Of a DNA stretch of 64,000 nucleotides, positions 54,262-64,000 are shown piece after piece. Source of the stretch: Hypoxylon rubiginosum (Eukaryota; Ascomycota; Sordariomycetes; Xylariales; Hypoxylaceae); the NCBI GenBank assembly GCA_902806565.1, contig CADCXA010000042.1, positions 372,001 to 436,000 of the forward strand, in the 5' to 3' direction. The notes under the pieces were generated by a model that did no database searches, had not been told where the DNA came from, and saw nothing but the letters and a program-made list of their open reading frames with translations. The number at the start of each line of letters is the position of its first letter. Position 1 is the stretch's first letter. Position numbers and translations under genes: made by a program.

Positions 54262-55068
54262 CTAAGCATCCTCCTCCAGCTCCTGCCCGGCCCACATCTC
54301 CGCCATCCGCGCGTGCCCCTGCACGTGCAGCACCGCGATCTGCTTCTGCAGCGCCTTGCGCTCCTCGGTGTCGGCAACAGGCAAATAGTTCTCGCGGCGC
54401 TCGAGGCTCTCCGGCGTATCAATCTCGACGAGCGTGGCGTCGTCGTCGTCGCCGGTGTATTGTAGGTCGGCGAAGCGGTACGAGCGGAACTCGGCGGGCC
54501 ACCAGGCCGAGTTGCGGCTGTTGGTGATGCCGGCGAAGTCTTGCGTCAGCCAGTGCGCGAACTCGCCGTGCGTGACGACGACGACGTGCGCGTCCGGGTG
54601 GTGGCGCGCGGCGATGCGGGTCGCGCGGCGGATCGACTGCCGCGCCCGCCACGCCCGCACCTCGACCTTGTCCGGGTCCGGCGCGTTCTTGGTGTCGGGC
54701 CCCTTCAGGTACCAGTCCTCGGGTACCGTCTCCTTCTCGAGGTTCTCGCCGTACGTGTCGACCAGCTTGCTTAAAGGGGACCCCGTGCCGCTCGGGCTCG
54801 CGTTGACTTCTTGCAGGTCGGGTAATAGGGAGACGATGCCCTGGCCCTCGTCGAGGAGGGGGGCGATGCCGCGCAGGGCCGTCTCGATGCAGCGGCGCAT
54901 CGGCGACGAGATGATGAAGATGACGTCGTCGGCGTGGGGGTACTTCTTGCGCAGCGAGGCGCACCCCTGCTCCCCGCCGATCGGCGTGATGCCCGGGTCT
55001 CGGACGTGCGGGCCGAAGAGGTTGTGGTAGGCCTCGGCGTGGCGGATGATGTCGATGGTAGGTGCCAT
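54262..55068 (-). CDS. Histidine phosphatase (phosphoglycerate-mutase-like) protein, single exon
   Basis: One frame of 268 residues, without introns. The phosphohistidine motif is IRHAEAYHN (RHA/G, His10), followed by DPGITPIG and SSPMRRCIETAL (the second Arg). VVVTHGEFAHWL carries the second catalytic His. Members of this branch remove phosphate from small molecules or proteins through a phospho-His intermediate. Yeast relatives such as YOR283W and Pmu1 have broad substrates, so no specific function is claimed. The coding region is very GC-rich (CGCGGC-type triplets), far above its 5' and 3' flanks, which causes long spurious open frames on the other strand. Start is the only upstream ATG in frame at a sensible position. 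Confidence 0.93.
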   Translation of the reverse strand: MAPTIDIIRHAEAYHNLFGPHVRDPGITPIGGEQGCASLRKKYPHADDVIFIISSPMRRCIETALRGIAPLLDEGQGIVSLLPDLQEVNASPSGTGSPLSKLVDTYGENLEKETVPEDWYLKGPDTKNAPDPDKVEVRAWRARQSIRRATRIAARHHPDAHVVVVTHGEFAHWLTQDFAGITNSRNSAWWPAEFRSYRFADLQYTGDDDDATLVEIDTPESLERRENYLPVADTEERKALQKQIAVLHVQGHARMAEMWAGQELEEDA

Positions 55069-55959
55069 GGTTGGTTGTTGCTGCTGCTGTTGTACCTATA
55101 TTTACGTGACGATGTAACGAGTGATGTTTGAAATGAATGTATGAATGTAGTAGATTGGTGCTAGTCCGCTGTTGATCTGCTTGATCTGGCGCTGGTTGAG
55201 ATGTTGGTTTGAAGGTGTTTGTTCTCAGGTGTAACATGAATTTATACTGTCTCGATATCGCGATATTACAATTGCATTTTTGGGTAGGTACCTAGGGCAA
55301 CCACGTAAATTTTCGTTGCCAGGTTGCAGCCTCGCAAGTGCGTTACCCTCTACCATGCTATCTGCAATCAGGAAAACGGGATGTTTATAAAATTCGAACG
55401 TTCTCCAGGTTGCCCATGCAATGAGGCGGTTTGGACACAAAGAAGTCATGGCTTCTAAGACAAACCCAACCCACTAAATAGGCAGGTACGTTAGTCTATT
55501 TGCGGGGCCTATGCTATTTTCAGGAACAGGAACCTATTCGAAAAATACCAGACCTTGATTAAACTTTCGGCAGTGTAATGTGTCTACTCTCCTGATCCTT
55601 ACCCCTGGCGTGATACGTGCCTGGCTAAAGCGAGGCTGGGTTAATTAGCATACGGAATCAGCGGATAGCCTCAAGATTGGATACCCAAGATATGTTATAC
55701 AGGGATTCAGGATTCTTAAGAAAGAACTGCAAGTCCATTTCCAAGGTCAGGGTATCGGGGGGTAAGGGGACCCCTATCTCCCAAGTCGCTATCTTTAGGC
55801 AGCAGCCTTCGAAGATATGATCACAGTATCTTAGTCGCATATTCTAAAGAGTAAATGGTTCGTATTAAAATACTATTCTAGAGCTAATGGACGTGTTACG
55901 AGTCCTAGTGGTTCCGGTAACCCCTTATCGCGGTCCTGGTTCTATACCATATTAACACT
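55069..55959. other. Spacer, no gene seen
   Basis: It holds a GGTAGGTACCTAGGGC motif near 55284 and AT-rich sequence. No gene. Confidence 0.5.
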
Positions 55960-57225
55960 CTACCCTCCAGAGGGCCCGGCCGAGTTCTTAGGTTGTTCCA
56001 GGCGATGACTATTGGAACCCCTGGGCTCCGCATGGTTATCATCAGTGCTTCCACTAAAGCGTGCTCTGGAATGGATATACATGCTCCCATTTCCGGTGGC
56101 AGGGCCTGGGAGCGTCTCTTTCTCGTTGTCCATCCGCGCGGCTCTCCAGCCAACCCGGTTCGTAAACACCGCGTCCGAGCCTTCACACCCTTCGCTCCCT
56201 GTAAATGCGGTTCCTCGGTTGAGGGGAATGTGGTTGACGCGCCAGTCCCATACACTCGCATATACCATGCGATATGCTGAGAACGCAAACATAATACCGA
56301 TGCCAGCGCCGGCCAGGATATCATACCAATGGTGAGATTTATCGACGACCAAAGCTCCGCAAACAAGGACGGCGCCAAGGATTGGAAAGTAGAGAAGCAC
56401 AAGCTTCCACATGGACGGGTGATAGTTCGCAAACACCTTGAGCTTGGCGTTTAGATACAAGTACAAGTACACGCTGGCGGCGAAAATCGTTGTCGAGTGG
56501 CCGCTCGGAAAGCTCTGCATCGCATTCCATAGTGGCCTGCCCTGTGTAGTGCAGATCTCCGAGGTATACATGTATTGCATATATCCGACGCCGTTTAGGC
56601 CCGTGGTATTGAACGCTGGCTCTCTCGCGAGGTAAGGGGTAGGTTTACAGACGTCGTAGAAATTTGGCCTTAGGCCGCCGATAGCCCACTTGATCACGAC
56701 CTGGAACGCGGACGACGTCTCTAGGGCATAGATGAAGCCGATTATGGCGTTGTTGAAATCCCAAAAGCTTTGAATGCGGACCTGGACGATCAAGAAAAAG
56801 AAGAGGGGCACCAAGATTGCCAGGGCTAAATCTACCCAAGAAGAAATAATCTGAGGCATATACGGGTATGCGAGCTCGGGATAGACGACCTCGCCAGTGT
56901 CTTGGCCGGTAAACGCATTTATGACGGTAAGGGGAAACGTTCGTATTCCGACAGGAGGAGCATGGTAGAGCTATTCCTGTTAGCATGCTTTTCTATACCA
57001 CCAGGGAAATATCAGACTTACGCCAACGGCTGCCGCCCCAATAAGGAGCATAGTCAAAATATCGGGCCAAGTGACTCTTAACCACAAGCCGAAAGAGGGC
57101 CGTCTAGCCATGGAATATGGCTCTCTTTGAAATATGCTATGCCATTTCTGGGTGAGGGTGTCTTCCGAGTCATTCTGGCCCGGTGGCTCACGCCGAATTC
57201 TCATGTCCCCGATGTATGGATCCAT
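55960..57225 (-). CDS. PAP2-family lipid phosphate phosphatase (Dpp1-like, 2 exons)
   Basis: Exon 1 is 57225-57022 and exon 2 is 56970-55960, giving 404 residues. It should dephosphorylate diacylglycerol pyrophosphate, phosphatidate or related lipids at a membrane. The three PAP2 motifs are present: KWAIGGLRP (Lys162 to Pro170), PSGHSTT (His226), and KSHHWYDILAG (His281, Asp285). Six hydrophobic helices surround them. The C-terminus (about 110 residues) is long, hydrophilic and probably cytosolic. The start is the ATG giving MDPYIGDM; the open frame goes on upstream but only from TTG. The intron (GGC|GTAAGT to GAATAG|CTC) restores AAAVGLYHAPPVGIRTFP, as in family members. Confidence 0.93.
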
Positions 57226-58319
57226 CAGGCCAAAATATCGAGGCAAGAGGGTGGATTAACGTAAGGTCAGAATATGAGAAGGGTGGTGGCTGTTGGCGAG
57301 GCTAAGAGCTTGCTGGCGAGATCCAACGCATTGCGGAGGTCGAGACATTCAACGAGATATATAGTTGAGAGGGAATAGCAAGGCTAGAGTTGAAGACCGA
57401 CCTTTCCTCATAAAATGAACTCGAGTCCCGAAATTAGCACATCGCAACTCACTTACAATGCTCAAGCGACAGGCTACGTCATCGCATTTTTCTTTAGAGG
57501 TCACCCTGGGGCCGGGTTTGCCTAGATGGCACATTACATACCTTCAACCAACAGATAGTATGTATCTCTGATAAACACATCGTGATTTCGTTATGAAACC
57601 ACAGCGTATCGGGTCTAATTCAGGTAATGGGTCGAAGTGTTTTTGGCTGTTGATTCTTCGTGGTTCAAGGGGAGGACTCCAAAGATTAGTCATCTTCTCC
57701 TGGTATGCAGCAAGCCCCTTTTATTGCATGCCCATCTCGCAGCTACCTCTTAAGCACATATCACCATGCGAAGAAATTACGAAAAGCTTCAATCTCACCG
57801 CTAGAGGTACTTGCGCGGGTTAAACGACAAACGCCATTGGTCTAGCTAACTGCTCTCATACTAGCAAGCCAATTCAACTCCCTCTATGTGTCCGTATTGA
57901 AAAGTTTAAACATCATTCTCACCTACATGTAAGTAGTTAATGAGCGAATGGGCTCTATTAGTTAATTCATGAGTTTTTGCTAGAAATCTTTTCAGAACCG
58001 AGGCAATTCGGACATCCTGACTTTCAGATCGTCAGCTAGCTGGAGGTTGGGAAAATTCTCTTATCTAAACCCCGCTCAAGGTCATGATACTTATCACCAG
58101 CTCCTATCTCGTCAGCGTCCTTCTAGTAGATTGGAGGTGTACAATCCCAGCCATTTCTCATGGTATTTGATAAAAGTAAACATAGCCCATATCTATAACG
58201 CTAAGTGCTTTTATATATATATATATTGAGATAAGACCATTATCTCAACCTTTCTCATCTTCAGCTCATTCCGGCAGCCCTTGATTTTCCATCGTGAAGT
58301 TAGCATTGAATAAGCAGAG
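57226..58319. other. Spacer, no gene seen
   Basis: It separates divergent genes: the lipid phosphatase (minus) and the nicotinamidase-like gene (plus). A TA dinucleotide run lies at about 58211-58226. No coding support. Confidence 0.5.
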
Positions 58320-59214
58320 ATGTGGACTTATAACATAATTGGCCTGCTCGCTCTTAGCGAGTTGGGACATGCGGTTCCAGTGAGTCTTATATGCTGAATA
58401 AAGTCACAATTATTCTTGCTAACGACATCATACAGTTTTCAAGCAAAATACATAAAAACACAGCCCTCGCCATCATCGATGTGCAAAACGACTTCATCAA
58501 CGGCTCGCTGGGAAGCCCGCGAGCGTCGGCGATCCTACCTAAGATCTACCAGCTCCTAGATAATCATGAGTGGCCTTTCATTTTTGCTTCTCAAGGTAAT
58601 ACCTACCCGGATTCTCTACATAGCAAGTATATCGCTAACAGGGGAGGTTAGATTGGCACCCGCTGGACCACGTCTCATTCGCCTCGAGCCATCCGGGCGA
58701 TGTAGCCGGGGACTCGGTAAACGAGAGCTTCGTGGACACGCCGACGAAGGTCGAGACGCAGGCGCTGTACGCGGACCACTGCGTTCCCGAAACGTGGGGC
58801 GCCGAGATCGAGCGCGGGGTGCAGACACGTCTGCACTCGCTCGAAGGGTACCGGACGCCGGTCAACTACATCAAGAAGGCGCAGGACCACCGCGTCGACT
58901 CGTACTCGGCGTTCGCCGACAACCAGTACCACCGGTTCACGACGCTGCACTCGGAGCTGGGCCTGCACGGCATCGAGACACTCGTCGTGACGGGGCTGAT
59001 CACCAACGCGTGCGTCCGCGGCACCAGCATCGACGGCGTCAAGCTGGGGTACGAGGTCGTGCTTATCGAGGACGCCACCGAGACCCTCAGCGCCGAGATC
59101 AAGGCCGCGGCTATCGCCGAGCTGGAGGGCTGGGGCGTGCAGGTTTTGAACCTGACCGATTGGGAGAGCGCGAATCCTACTCCGGCGAAGTTGAGAAGGA
59201 GAAGGGAATTGTAG
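58320..59214 (+). CDS. Nicotinamidase-like isochorismatase-superfamily hydrolase with signal peptide (3 exons)
   Basis: Exons are 58320-58379, 58436-58595 and 58652-59214, giving 260 residues. It resembles nicotinamidase (nicotinamide to nicotinate plus ammonia). The catalytic triad is Asp35 in AIIDVQNDF, Lys148 or Lys149 in NYIKKAQD, and Cys194 in GLITNACVRGTS. The metal-binding residues of nicotinamidases are also there: Asp74 and His76 in DWHPLDHVSFA, His116 in DHCVPETWGAE. Exon 1 encodes exactly a signal-like peptide (MWTYNIIGLLALSELGHAVP), so the enzyme may be secreted, unusual for NAD salvage. Spliced joins use GTGAGT/CAG and GTAATA/TTAG. Exon 3 is very GC-rich. It is oddly placed beside a tRNA-like element. 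A general isochorismatase activity is the alternative. Confidence 0.88.
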
Positions 59215-59348
59215 TGTCAGGATGACTTCAAATGAAAGATAGCAAATAAATTTGAAGAAATGAAACCCATCTCAGAGATACGTGTATGTTCCCGTGTTTA
59301 TCAAGCTAAGGAGGGAAAAGGAGAAGAAGAAAAAAAAGAAAGAAATGT
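59215..59348. other. 3' flank with T-rich tract downstream of the tRNA-like element
   Basis: On the minus strand this begins ACATTTCTTTCTTTTTTTTC, a run of T that would serve as an RNA polymerase III terminator for the element at 59349-59441. Confidence 0.45.
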
Positions 59349-59441
59349 TGGCTGGAGAGGGAATCGAACCCCTTTGCAGAAGTAAGTAGAGACTAGAACG
59401 CCAAAGCAACTCTGGAAAGCAACTTGCTGGCAGCACCAGCC
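59349..59441 (-). tRNA. tRNA-like element, identity not assignable (possible pseudo-tRNA)
   Basis: On the minus strand GGCTGGT pairs with TCCAGCC (6 of 7 pairs) as acceptor stem, with discriminator A. A good B box and T loop (GGGGTTCGATTCCC) precede the 3' strand. A T-rich tract follows. Against a normal gene: the D-arm region lacks a clean A box, no anticodon arm with U33 is convincing, and GTTGCTTT is duplicated in the middle, as though the body had been rearranged. The length is 93 nt. It could be a class II tRNA with an intron or a degenerate copy. Confidence 0.4.
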
Positions 59442-59877
59442 CAGCCCTTAGGAGCATAGTACTCTTTGAGATATCTAACCTTTTTTTATAACAGTATATA
59501 TGGCTGTCTTGAATTGAGGTGTTACAGTCCATGCAGCAAACAAAGCAGGGACCAAGTTTGTGTCATGTGGTTTTCAGATGTTGAACTTACCAGGTTCATC
59601 TTATTTTATTCACCTCGGATAAATGACCCGACGAAGAAGTAGATATTCAGCCGGTATGCAAGTCGATTCCCATCACCTAACCTTATCTTTAATGTTATAC
59701 ATAAGGGCATATGTTCTGAATCAAGTCGAACAGAGACTGCTCGGACGTGTGTCCAGATTGATATGTTCTCAAAATCATCCAGCGCCCGAAATGTCTGAGC
59801 AAGTCTTCCCAAACCCAAGTCCTTAACCATATTCAATATGATCTGCATGGCAACGGAAACTCCCCATGTTCCTCCAT
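59442..59877. other. Spacer, no gene seen
   Basis: It lies upstream of the tRNA-like element and 3' of the membrane-protein gene on the minus strand. Only short frames. Confidence 0.5.
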
Positions 59878-61045
59878 CTAGCGTCTTTCGCTCAACCAGT
59901 GGACGAAGTAAAACTCGCTAGCGGCGATCAAAACCATGGCCAGGACTATCGGGACAGATACAGCCCAGACCTTGGCGCACAGCTTGACCAGTCGGATCCA
60001 AGCGGCGCGAGAGAACGAATTCCAGGCGTCCTGCATAGTCATGTACTCCTTGCCGGAGGCTCTGTGAAGCGTCAAGCCCCTATCGAACGCCACGATCGCC
60101 TGGTCTCCCTCGGGGAGCAGCGAGGCCTGCACACGGACTAATACCACCGTGGCAGGTGTGACGATGAAGACATGCAAGAAGACCCAGAGTCCCAGAGCAA
60201 GCAACCACCCGAAAGCATCGTACTTGGTGTCCTTTGTTAGTCCGTCGACGATGACAGGGACCTGCTGCGTGAGGCCCGAAGCGAGCCAGACGGTAAGGGT
60301 GGGGAGCGCGGTGGCGCGGAACGCGAGCTTGAAAGGCGGCAGGCGCTGCCAGAAGGAGGTCCTCTGGCTAGGCTCCGAGATGACGCTGTGCGTCCAGGCG
60401 ACGCCGAGCTGGACGGTGAGCAGGCTCGCGACGGCGAAGCCGACCAAGCTGAACACGGACGGGAGAGCGCGAAAGGCGGCCATGATCAGGCCGGCAAAAA
60501 TCGAGTGGACCAAGGCGTAGTCGAAACCTCGCCAGAGGCCCCTGAAGCCGCGGGTTGCGCGCAGGAGCCGGTAGGTCGAACGGAGATTCGACGTGACGGG
60601 CCGCAATCGCGTGACGGGCCCCTCTTCATTGCCAGGACTGGTCATGTACTCAGCAGGTTTCTCCAGCTCCGAGTCATCCTTAAGTTGCACAGGTTCGTAG
60701 TCTAGGGTCGCCGCATCATCCTCGACGATGGCTAAGAGGGGGAATACGCTGTTTAGAGTGTACGAGATCTGCCGCAATTAGTATACATGAAAAAAAAAAC
60801 ATTCTCACGGGAGGTTCGAAGAGTTAGATACGTACAAATAGGAAGATAGCGAGAGCAACGACACACTCGATAACGACGGCAGCAACAAAGCCAGCTGAGC
60901 CAAGGACGCCAGCAACGGAGCGGGAAGCTAAGGGTTCGGCGGATCGCTTGGAAATGACTTGCGAGATCACCTCGCTATGAAATACATCCTTCAGAGCGAC
61001 TGTACCGATGACCACATCGGTCCAGGCAGTACGGAACACGTCCAT
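59878..61045 (-). CDS. Multi-pass membrane protein of unknown function (2 exons)
   Basis: Exon 1 is 61045-60836 and exon 2 is 60768-59878, giving 366 residues. I do not recognise a named family with certainty. Hydrophobic helices are visible near residues 47-70 (AGFVAAVVIECVVALAIFLF), in VHSIFAGLIMAAFRALP, in VFSLVGFAVASLLTVQLGV, in LPTLTVWLASGLTQQVPVI, in LLALGLWVFLHVFIVTPATV, and at the C-terminus (VWAVSVPIVLAMVLIAA). GFRGLWRGFDYAL slightly recalls the GxxGLYRG step of mitochondrial carriers, but the P-x-D/E-x-x-R signature is absent. An acidic segment (EDDAATLDY) follows the first helix. The intron (TTT|GTACGT to GGCAG|ATC) keeps phase 0. The gene probably encodes an organellar or plasma-membrane protein. 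Confidence 0.82.
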
Positions 61046-61528
61046 GATGATTGCTATACAAAATATCTTGAGATGTGATTGAAACGAATGAAAGCTAGAT
61101 TGAAAAAGGAATAAGAACACGGGAACGTAAGGGTCTTTAAAAGGGCTTGAAATGAGGGGGTGAATGATCCTGATGCCTAGAGCTGCGCCGCAAAGCCCCC
61201 CTGCAGGGCTGAAGAGAAATACGAAACAAAACAGATCATTGAACAAAAGACTACTGCGGATCGCTTATTGAATGACATCTATTGGGCGCCAATATGCCGC
61301 CAACATGCAGAAATACTAGTTCGGGTGACACAATGCTGACCCTCGCCACCACCGATCAACGATGCGAGCTGCAACTAACACCGTTCGTGATGCGGCAAAG
61401 CAACATATCAATGGGTATAGGTGACGTAAAATCAAACTGAAACCTGGGCATGGAGATAACAATAGCAACAAGTAAAGTCACAGTAGTGAGTGAGTCAATC
61501 TCGTCTTCTATTCTCTCAGTACCAACAT
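61046..61528. other. Spacer, no gene seen
   Basis: Promoter side of the membrane-protein gene and 3' side of SelO, both on the minus strand. No gene. Confidence 0.5.
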
Positions 61529-63508
61529 CTACGAACTGCAGCTACACTGCAAAGCCCTTCCAAACCTCGGCACATCCCTCGTCCACCTCGTCTCCTCCTC
61601 CAAGTCGCCCTTGTACTCCTTACCGTCGAACGTGTTGCCGGCCCAGCCCTCCTCGAATGGATGCAGGGCCATCTGCATGACCCTATCTAGAACGTCCCTC
61701 TCGCCGTCCTTCTCTACTTTCTGGATGATCTCGTCGAGGATCCAGCTCCGGGGCACGAAATTGGGGTTGACCTTCTTCATGGCCCGCATCCTCTCCCTGT
61801 CCCGCTCGTCCGAGATGGCCTGCCCGTCTCCCCAGTCCTCGAGGATGCGCTGCCGCCACTTGCCCAGCCACTCGCCCACGCGCTTGCGGCCCTCCGCTTC
61901 CCCGCCCACCCCCGTCACGCCGTCGCTGTAGAAAAACACGCTGGCCCTGTCCCGCCTCGCCGCTTCCGTCTCCAGCTCGTCGACCTTGACCAGGCTCAGC
62001 CGACGGAAGAAGAGGTTGAAGTCCAGCTCCAGGGATTCCATGGTATCCAGGATCCCGCTGAACAGCTCCTCGAAGTCGCCTTCCTTGCAATTCTTCAGCC
62101 CTAACCGGGCCGTCATGACCCTCTTGTACTCGCCGAGGAACACGGCCTTGTACTCCTCGCCGGTCTGCGTGATGACCTTCTCCGCCCTCGCGATGATGCC
62201 GTCCGCCTCCTCTTCCTTGACGCCGTCTTCGACGAACTTAGGGTCGTCTACTTGCGACCCGGCGCCGATTAGTTCGCCCAGAGATTCACCGAGGCGGACT
62301 AGATTCCACCATATGATGCTAGGTTGGTTCTTGTAGTTGTAACGCAGCATGCCGTCGTCGTGATTGGGTGTATAGGTAGGATCGAAGTTGTCCATGAATG
62401 CAAAGGGGCCGAAGTCGATACTTAGCCCGAAAAGGGACGTGTTGTCCGTGTTTAGTACGCCGTTCATGAAGCCGTAAGCTTGCCACTTCGCGACCGTGAG
62501 CGCATTGCGCCGCACGATTTCTCTGTACAGCCGTGTGAACCGGTTCTCCGCAGACTCTGAAGGCCCCTCGATAGTGTCGGCAGGAATGCCGCGCTTTGGA
62601 GAGGCTGACTCCGTTGGCTTATCGGGGTCTTCCAGGCGTGCTGGTAGTGTCTCCCAGCCACCAAATACATCTTCCGCGACATATGTCGCAAGCTTGCGGA
62701 TGAGATCTCTGTCACCTCGCGCTCGGAGGATATCGAAATTTCCAATGCGCAGCCACGACTGGGCGAATCGTGCCACTATAGCGCCGGGCTCGGTTGTTTC
62801 CCGCCGTACTTTAACTTCCGGCAGCAACGTTAAGCTCAGTGCTCTCGTAGTTGGTATTCCAAGCGCATTGAGCGCCTCGCTAACGATGAACTCCCGTATG
62901 CTGCTCCTGAGCACGGCTTTGCCGTCCGCAAACCGACTGTACGGCGTCAACCCGGCGCCCTTTAATTGTAACTCGTAGCGTACCCCCGAACTCGGATTCG
63001 TGGTCTCGAATAGTGATATAGCGCGCCCATCACCGAGTTGTCCCGCCCACTGGCCGAACTGGAACCCACCGTAGCATTGCGCCCAAGGGTATCCTCCTTC
63101 TTGCTTCTCCTCATCCCACCCCTGCAGTTTGTTGCCCGCGACGGTGTTCACGAAATCCTCGCTCTTCTCGTCGCCCTCCGATATGCCGAGGTCGCGCATG
63201 GCAGCCGGACTCACCGCCAGCAGCTCGGGCTTCTCGACGGCCATGGGCCGCACCCATGTGAACAGAGCATCGCGAACCTGTCGCGGAACGATTTGGTCGC
63301 GGGGCGTCTTGTGCGAAGCAGCAGGCGTAGAGAATACGGAGTCTGGAGGGAGCTTGGAGGTGAAGGTCCAGGATTTCGGGATCTCGGTTATAGGCAATGC
63401 GGTGGCGTTGCCGGCCGTCGCCGCGCCGTTGGTCGAGAATTGGGAGGACGCCATTTGCGCCAGTCGCAAGTGTGGAAGGCTTCTATGGACGATACGATGA
63501 AAAAGCAT
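61529..63508 (-). CDS. SelO family protein adenylyltransferase (mitochondrial), single exon
   Basis: One frame of 659 residues. SelO (Fmp40 in yeast) is a pseudokinase-fold enzyme that transfers AMP to Ser/Thr/Tyr of proteins, notably in redox control in mitochondria. The N-terminus (MLFHRIVHRSLPHLRLAQM) fits a mitochondrial presequence. Family marks include YGGFQFGQWAGQLGDGRA, LQLKGAGLTPYSR, GKAVLRSSIREF, VLNTDN (catalytic-type loop) and SIDFGPFAFMD (the DFG-like metal site). The C-terminus ends CSCSS: the penultimate redox position is Cys, where vertebrate SelO has selenocysteine, as expected for a fungus. Parts of the 3' half are very GC-rich. Start is the first in-frame ATG and gives the presequence. 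Confidence 0.96.
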   Translation of the reverse strand: MLFHRIVHRSLPHLRLAQMASSQFSTNGAATAGNATALPITEIPKSWTFTSKLPPDSVFSTPAASHKTPRDQIVPRQVRDALFTWVRPMAVEKPELLAVSPAAMRDLGISEGDEKSEDFVNTVAGNKLQGWDEEKQEGGYPWAQCYGGFQFGQWAGQLGDGRAISLFETTNPSSGVRYELQLKGAGLTPYSRFADGKAVLRSSIREFIVSEALNALGIPTTRALSLTLLPEVKVRRETTEPGAIVARFAQSWLRIGNFDILRARGDRDLIRKLATYVAEDVFGGWETLPARLEDPDKPTESASPKRGIPADTIEGPSESAENRFTRLYREIVRRNALTVAKWQAYGFMNGVLNTDNTSLFGLSIDFGPFAFMDNFDPTYTPNHDDGMLRYNYKNQPSIIWWNLVRLGESLGELIGAGSQVDDPKFVEDGVKEEEADGIIARAEKVITQTGEEYKAVFLGEYKRVMTARLGLKNCKEGDFEELFSGILDTMESLELDFNLFFRRLSLVKVDELETEAARRDRASVFFYSDGVTGVGGEAEGRKRVGEWLGKWRQRILEDWGDGQAISDERDRERMRAMKKVNPNFVPRSWILDEIIQKVEKDGERDVLDRVMQMALHPFEEGWAGNTFDGKEYKGDLEEETRWTRDVPRFGRALQCSCSS

Positions 63509-64000
63509 ATAGACGGCTTCGCCTGGCCGGAGAAATCTAGGAATCGGGTGGCATCTATTGACACGAGAAGAAATTACAAGACGAAAGGATTATATAGGTG
63601 GTACATGTAGGACATGGAGTAGATATGCGGTCATTCATCTTCGATTGCGATGATCATGCCCTAGGTTATTGAAAGTGGCGATCCTCGGCATCACGTCAGT
63701 GATAAAGCCAGTTATCTTGACCGTGTCAAAGCAGATATACACGTTGTAGGTATTGTGTAACACCCCTGATATCCGAAATTTCCCTCGGACAACATCAAGC
63801 TACTTGTGCAGTATACAAATAAGGACTCGCCTATTTGCCCTCTAGAAGAAAAATTACTTGCATGACACAGGCAAAGGACAATGGATTTCTACACTTCGAT
63901 AATGTTTCTTAAATCCCGTCTTGATCGTAGGGAATCAAGCTCTATAAAGAACCCTCAGGGGTTCCCCGCAGTCCCGGCCCCCTTAAGGGACCGGAGGAAT
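63509..64000. other. Right-edge spacer, no gene seen
   Basis: Promoter side of SelO. The last 60 bases contain GGAACCCCTGAGGGTT (on the minus strand), a near match of a sequence at about 6583-6600. No coding support. Confidence 0.45.

Noticed and set aside
54419..55237. 272-codon Arg/Pro-rich minus-strand frame and long plus-strand frames over the same region
   Set aside because: Out-of-frame shadows of the GC-rich histidine phosphatase gene.
1..64000. CRISPR arrays, operons, bacterial-type ribosome binding sites
   Set aside because: The DNA is eukaryotic; no such structures are seen.

Overview
The window is nuclear DNA of a filamentous ascomycete (Pezizomycotina; Sordariomycetes, possibly Xylariales, is my guess). 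Genes lie on both strands with untranslated gaps and are split by short introns, mostly 45-100 nt, with GTAAGT/GTATGT donors, CTAAC branch sites and YAG acceptors. The gene set also fits: Pth11-type rhodopsin-domain receptors, a tannase-family esterase, a fungal Hsp70-like ATPase and a Get5 protein with the filamentous-fungal N-terminus. The short palindrome TACCTAGGTA and its variants recur in the spacers. I resolved 26 intact or edge-cut protein genes, several of them in full only after splicing by eye.

Left part (1-23 kb) is gene-sparse and looks accessory. Six small genes (1-125, 1113-2081, 4810-5671, 13533-14086, 15107-15589, 16261-17233) encode Myb-like helix-turn-helix domains followed by low-complexity, charged or AT-hook tails. 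Shared intron positions suggest that several are local duplicates. Between them sit one zinc alcohol dehydrogenase (10384-11589) and long gene-free stretches with hairpins and short tandem repeats. An unrecognised 487-residue protein (21157-22763) follows a long, repetitive, CT-rich leader.

Middle part (24-45 kb) is metabolic, secreted and sensory: a cytochrome P450, a secreted SurE-type phosphatase, a ten-exon Hsp70-like gene, two rhodopsin-domain receptors flanking a SAM methyltransferase, a tannase/feruloyl esterase, a 60-residue secreted cysteine-rich peptide with a cystine-knot pattern, and a short-chain dehydrogenase. No PKS, NRPS or terpene synthase is present, so this is not a classical complete biosynthetic cluster.

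Right part (45-64 kb) is a compact housekeeping block: mitochondrial Hsp60, cofilin, Get5, Nop2, a histidine phosphatase, a PAP2 lipid phosphatase, a secreted nicotinamidase-like enzyme, a multi-pass membrane protein and SelO. It also holds an ankyrin-repeat relic and a tRNA-like element.

Most interesting items: the Myb-like cluster, the cystine-knot peptide gene, 18-nt microexons in two genes, the orphan gene with an in-frame, stop-free intron, and the nicotinamidase with a signal peptide. All splice models are read by eye from frame, splice signals and family motifs. No database search or RNA evidence was available.
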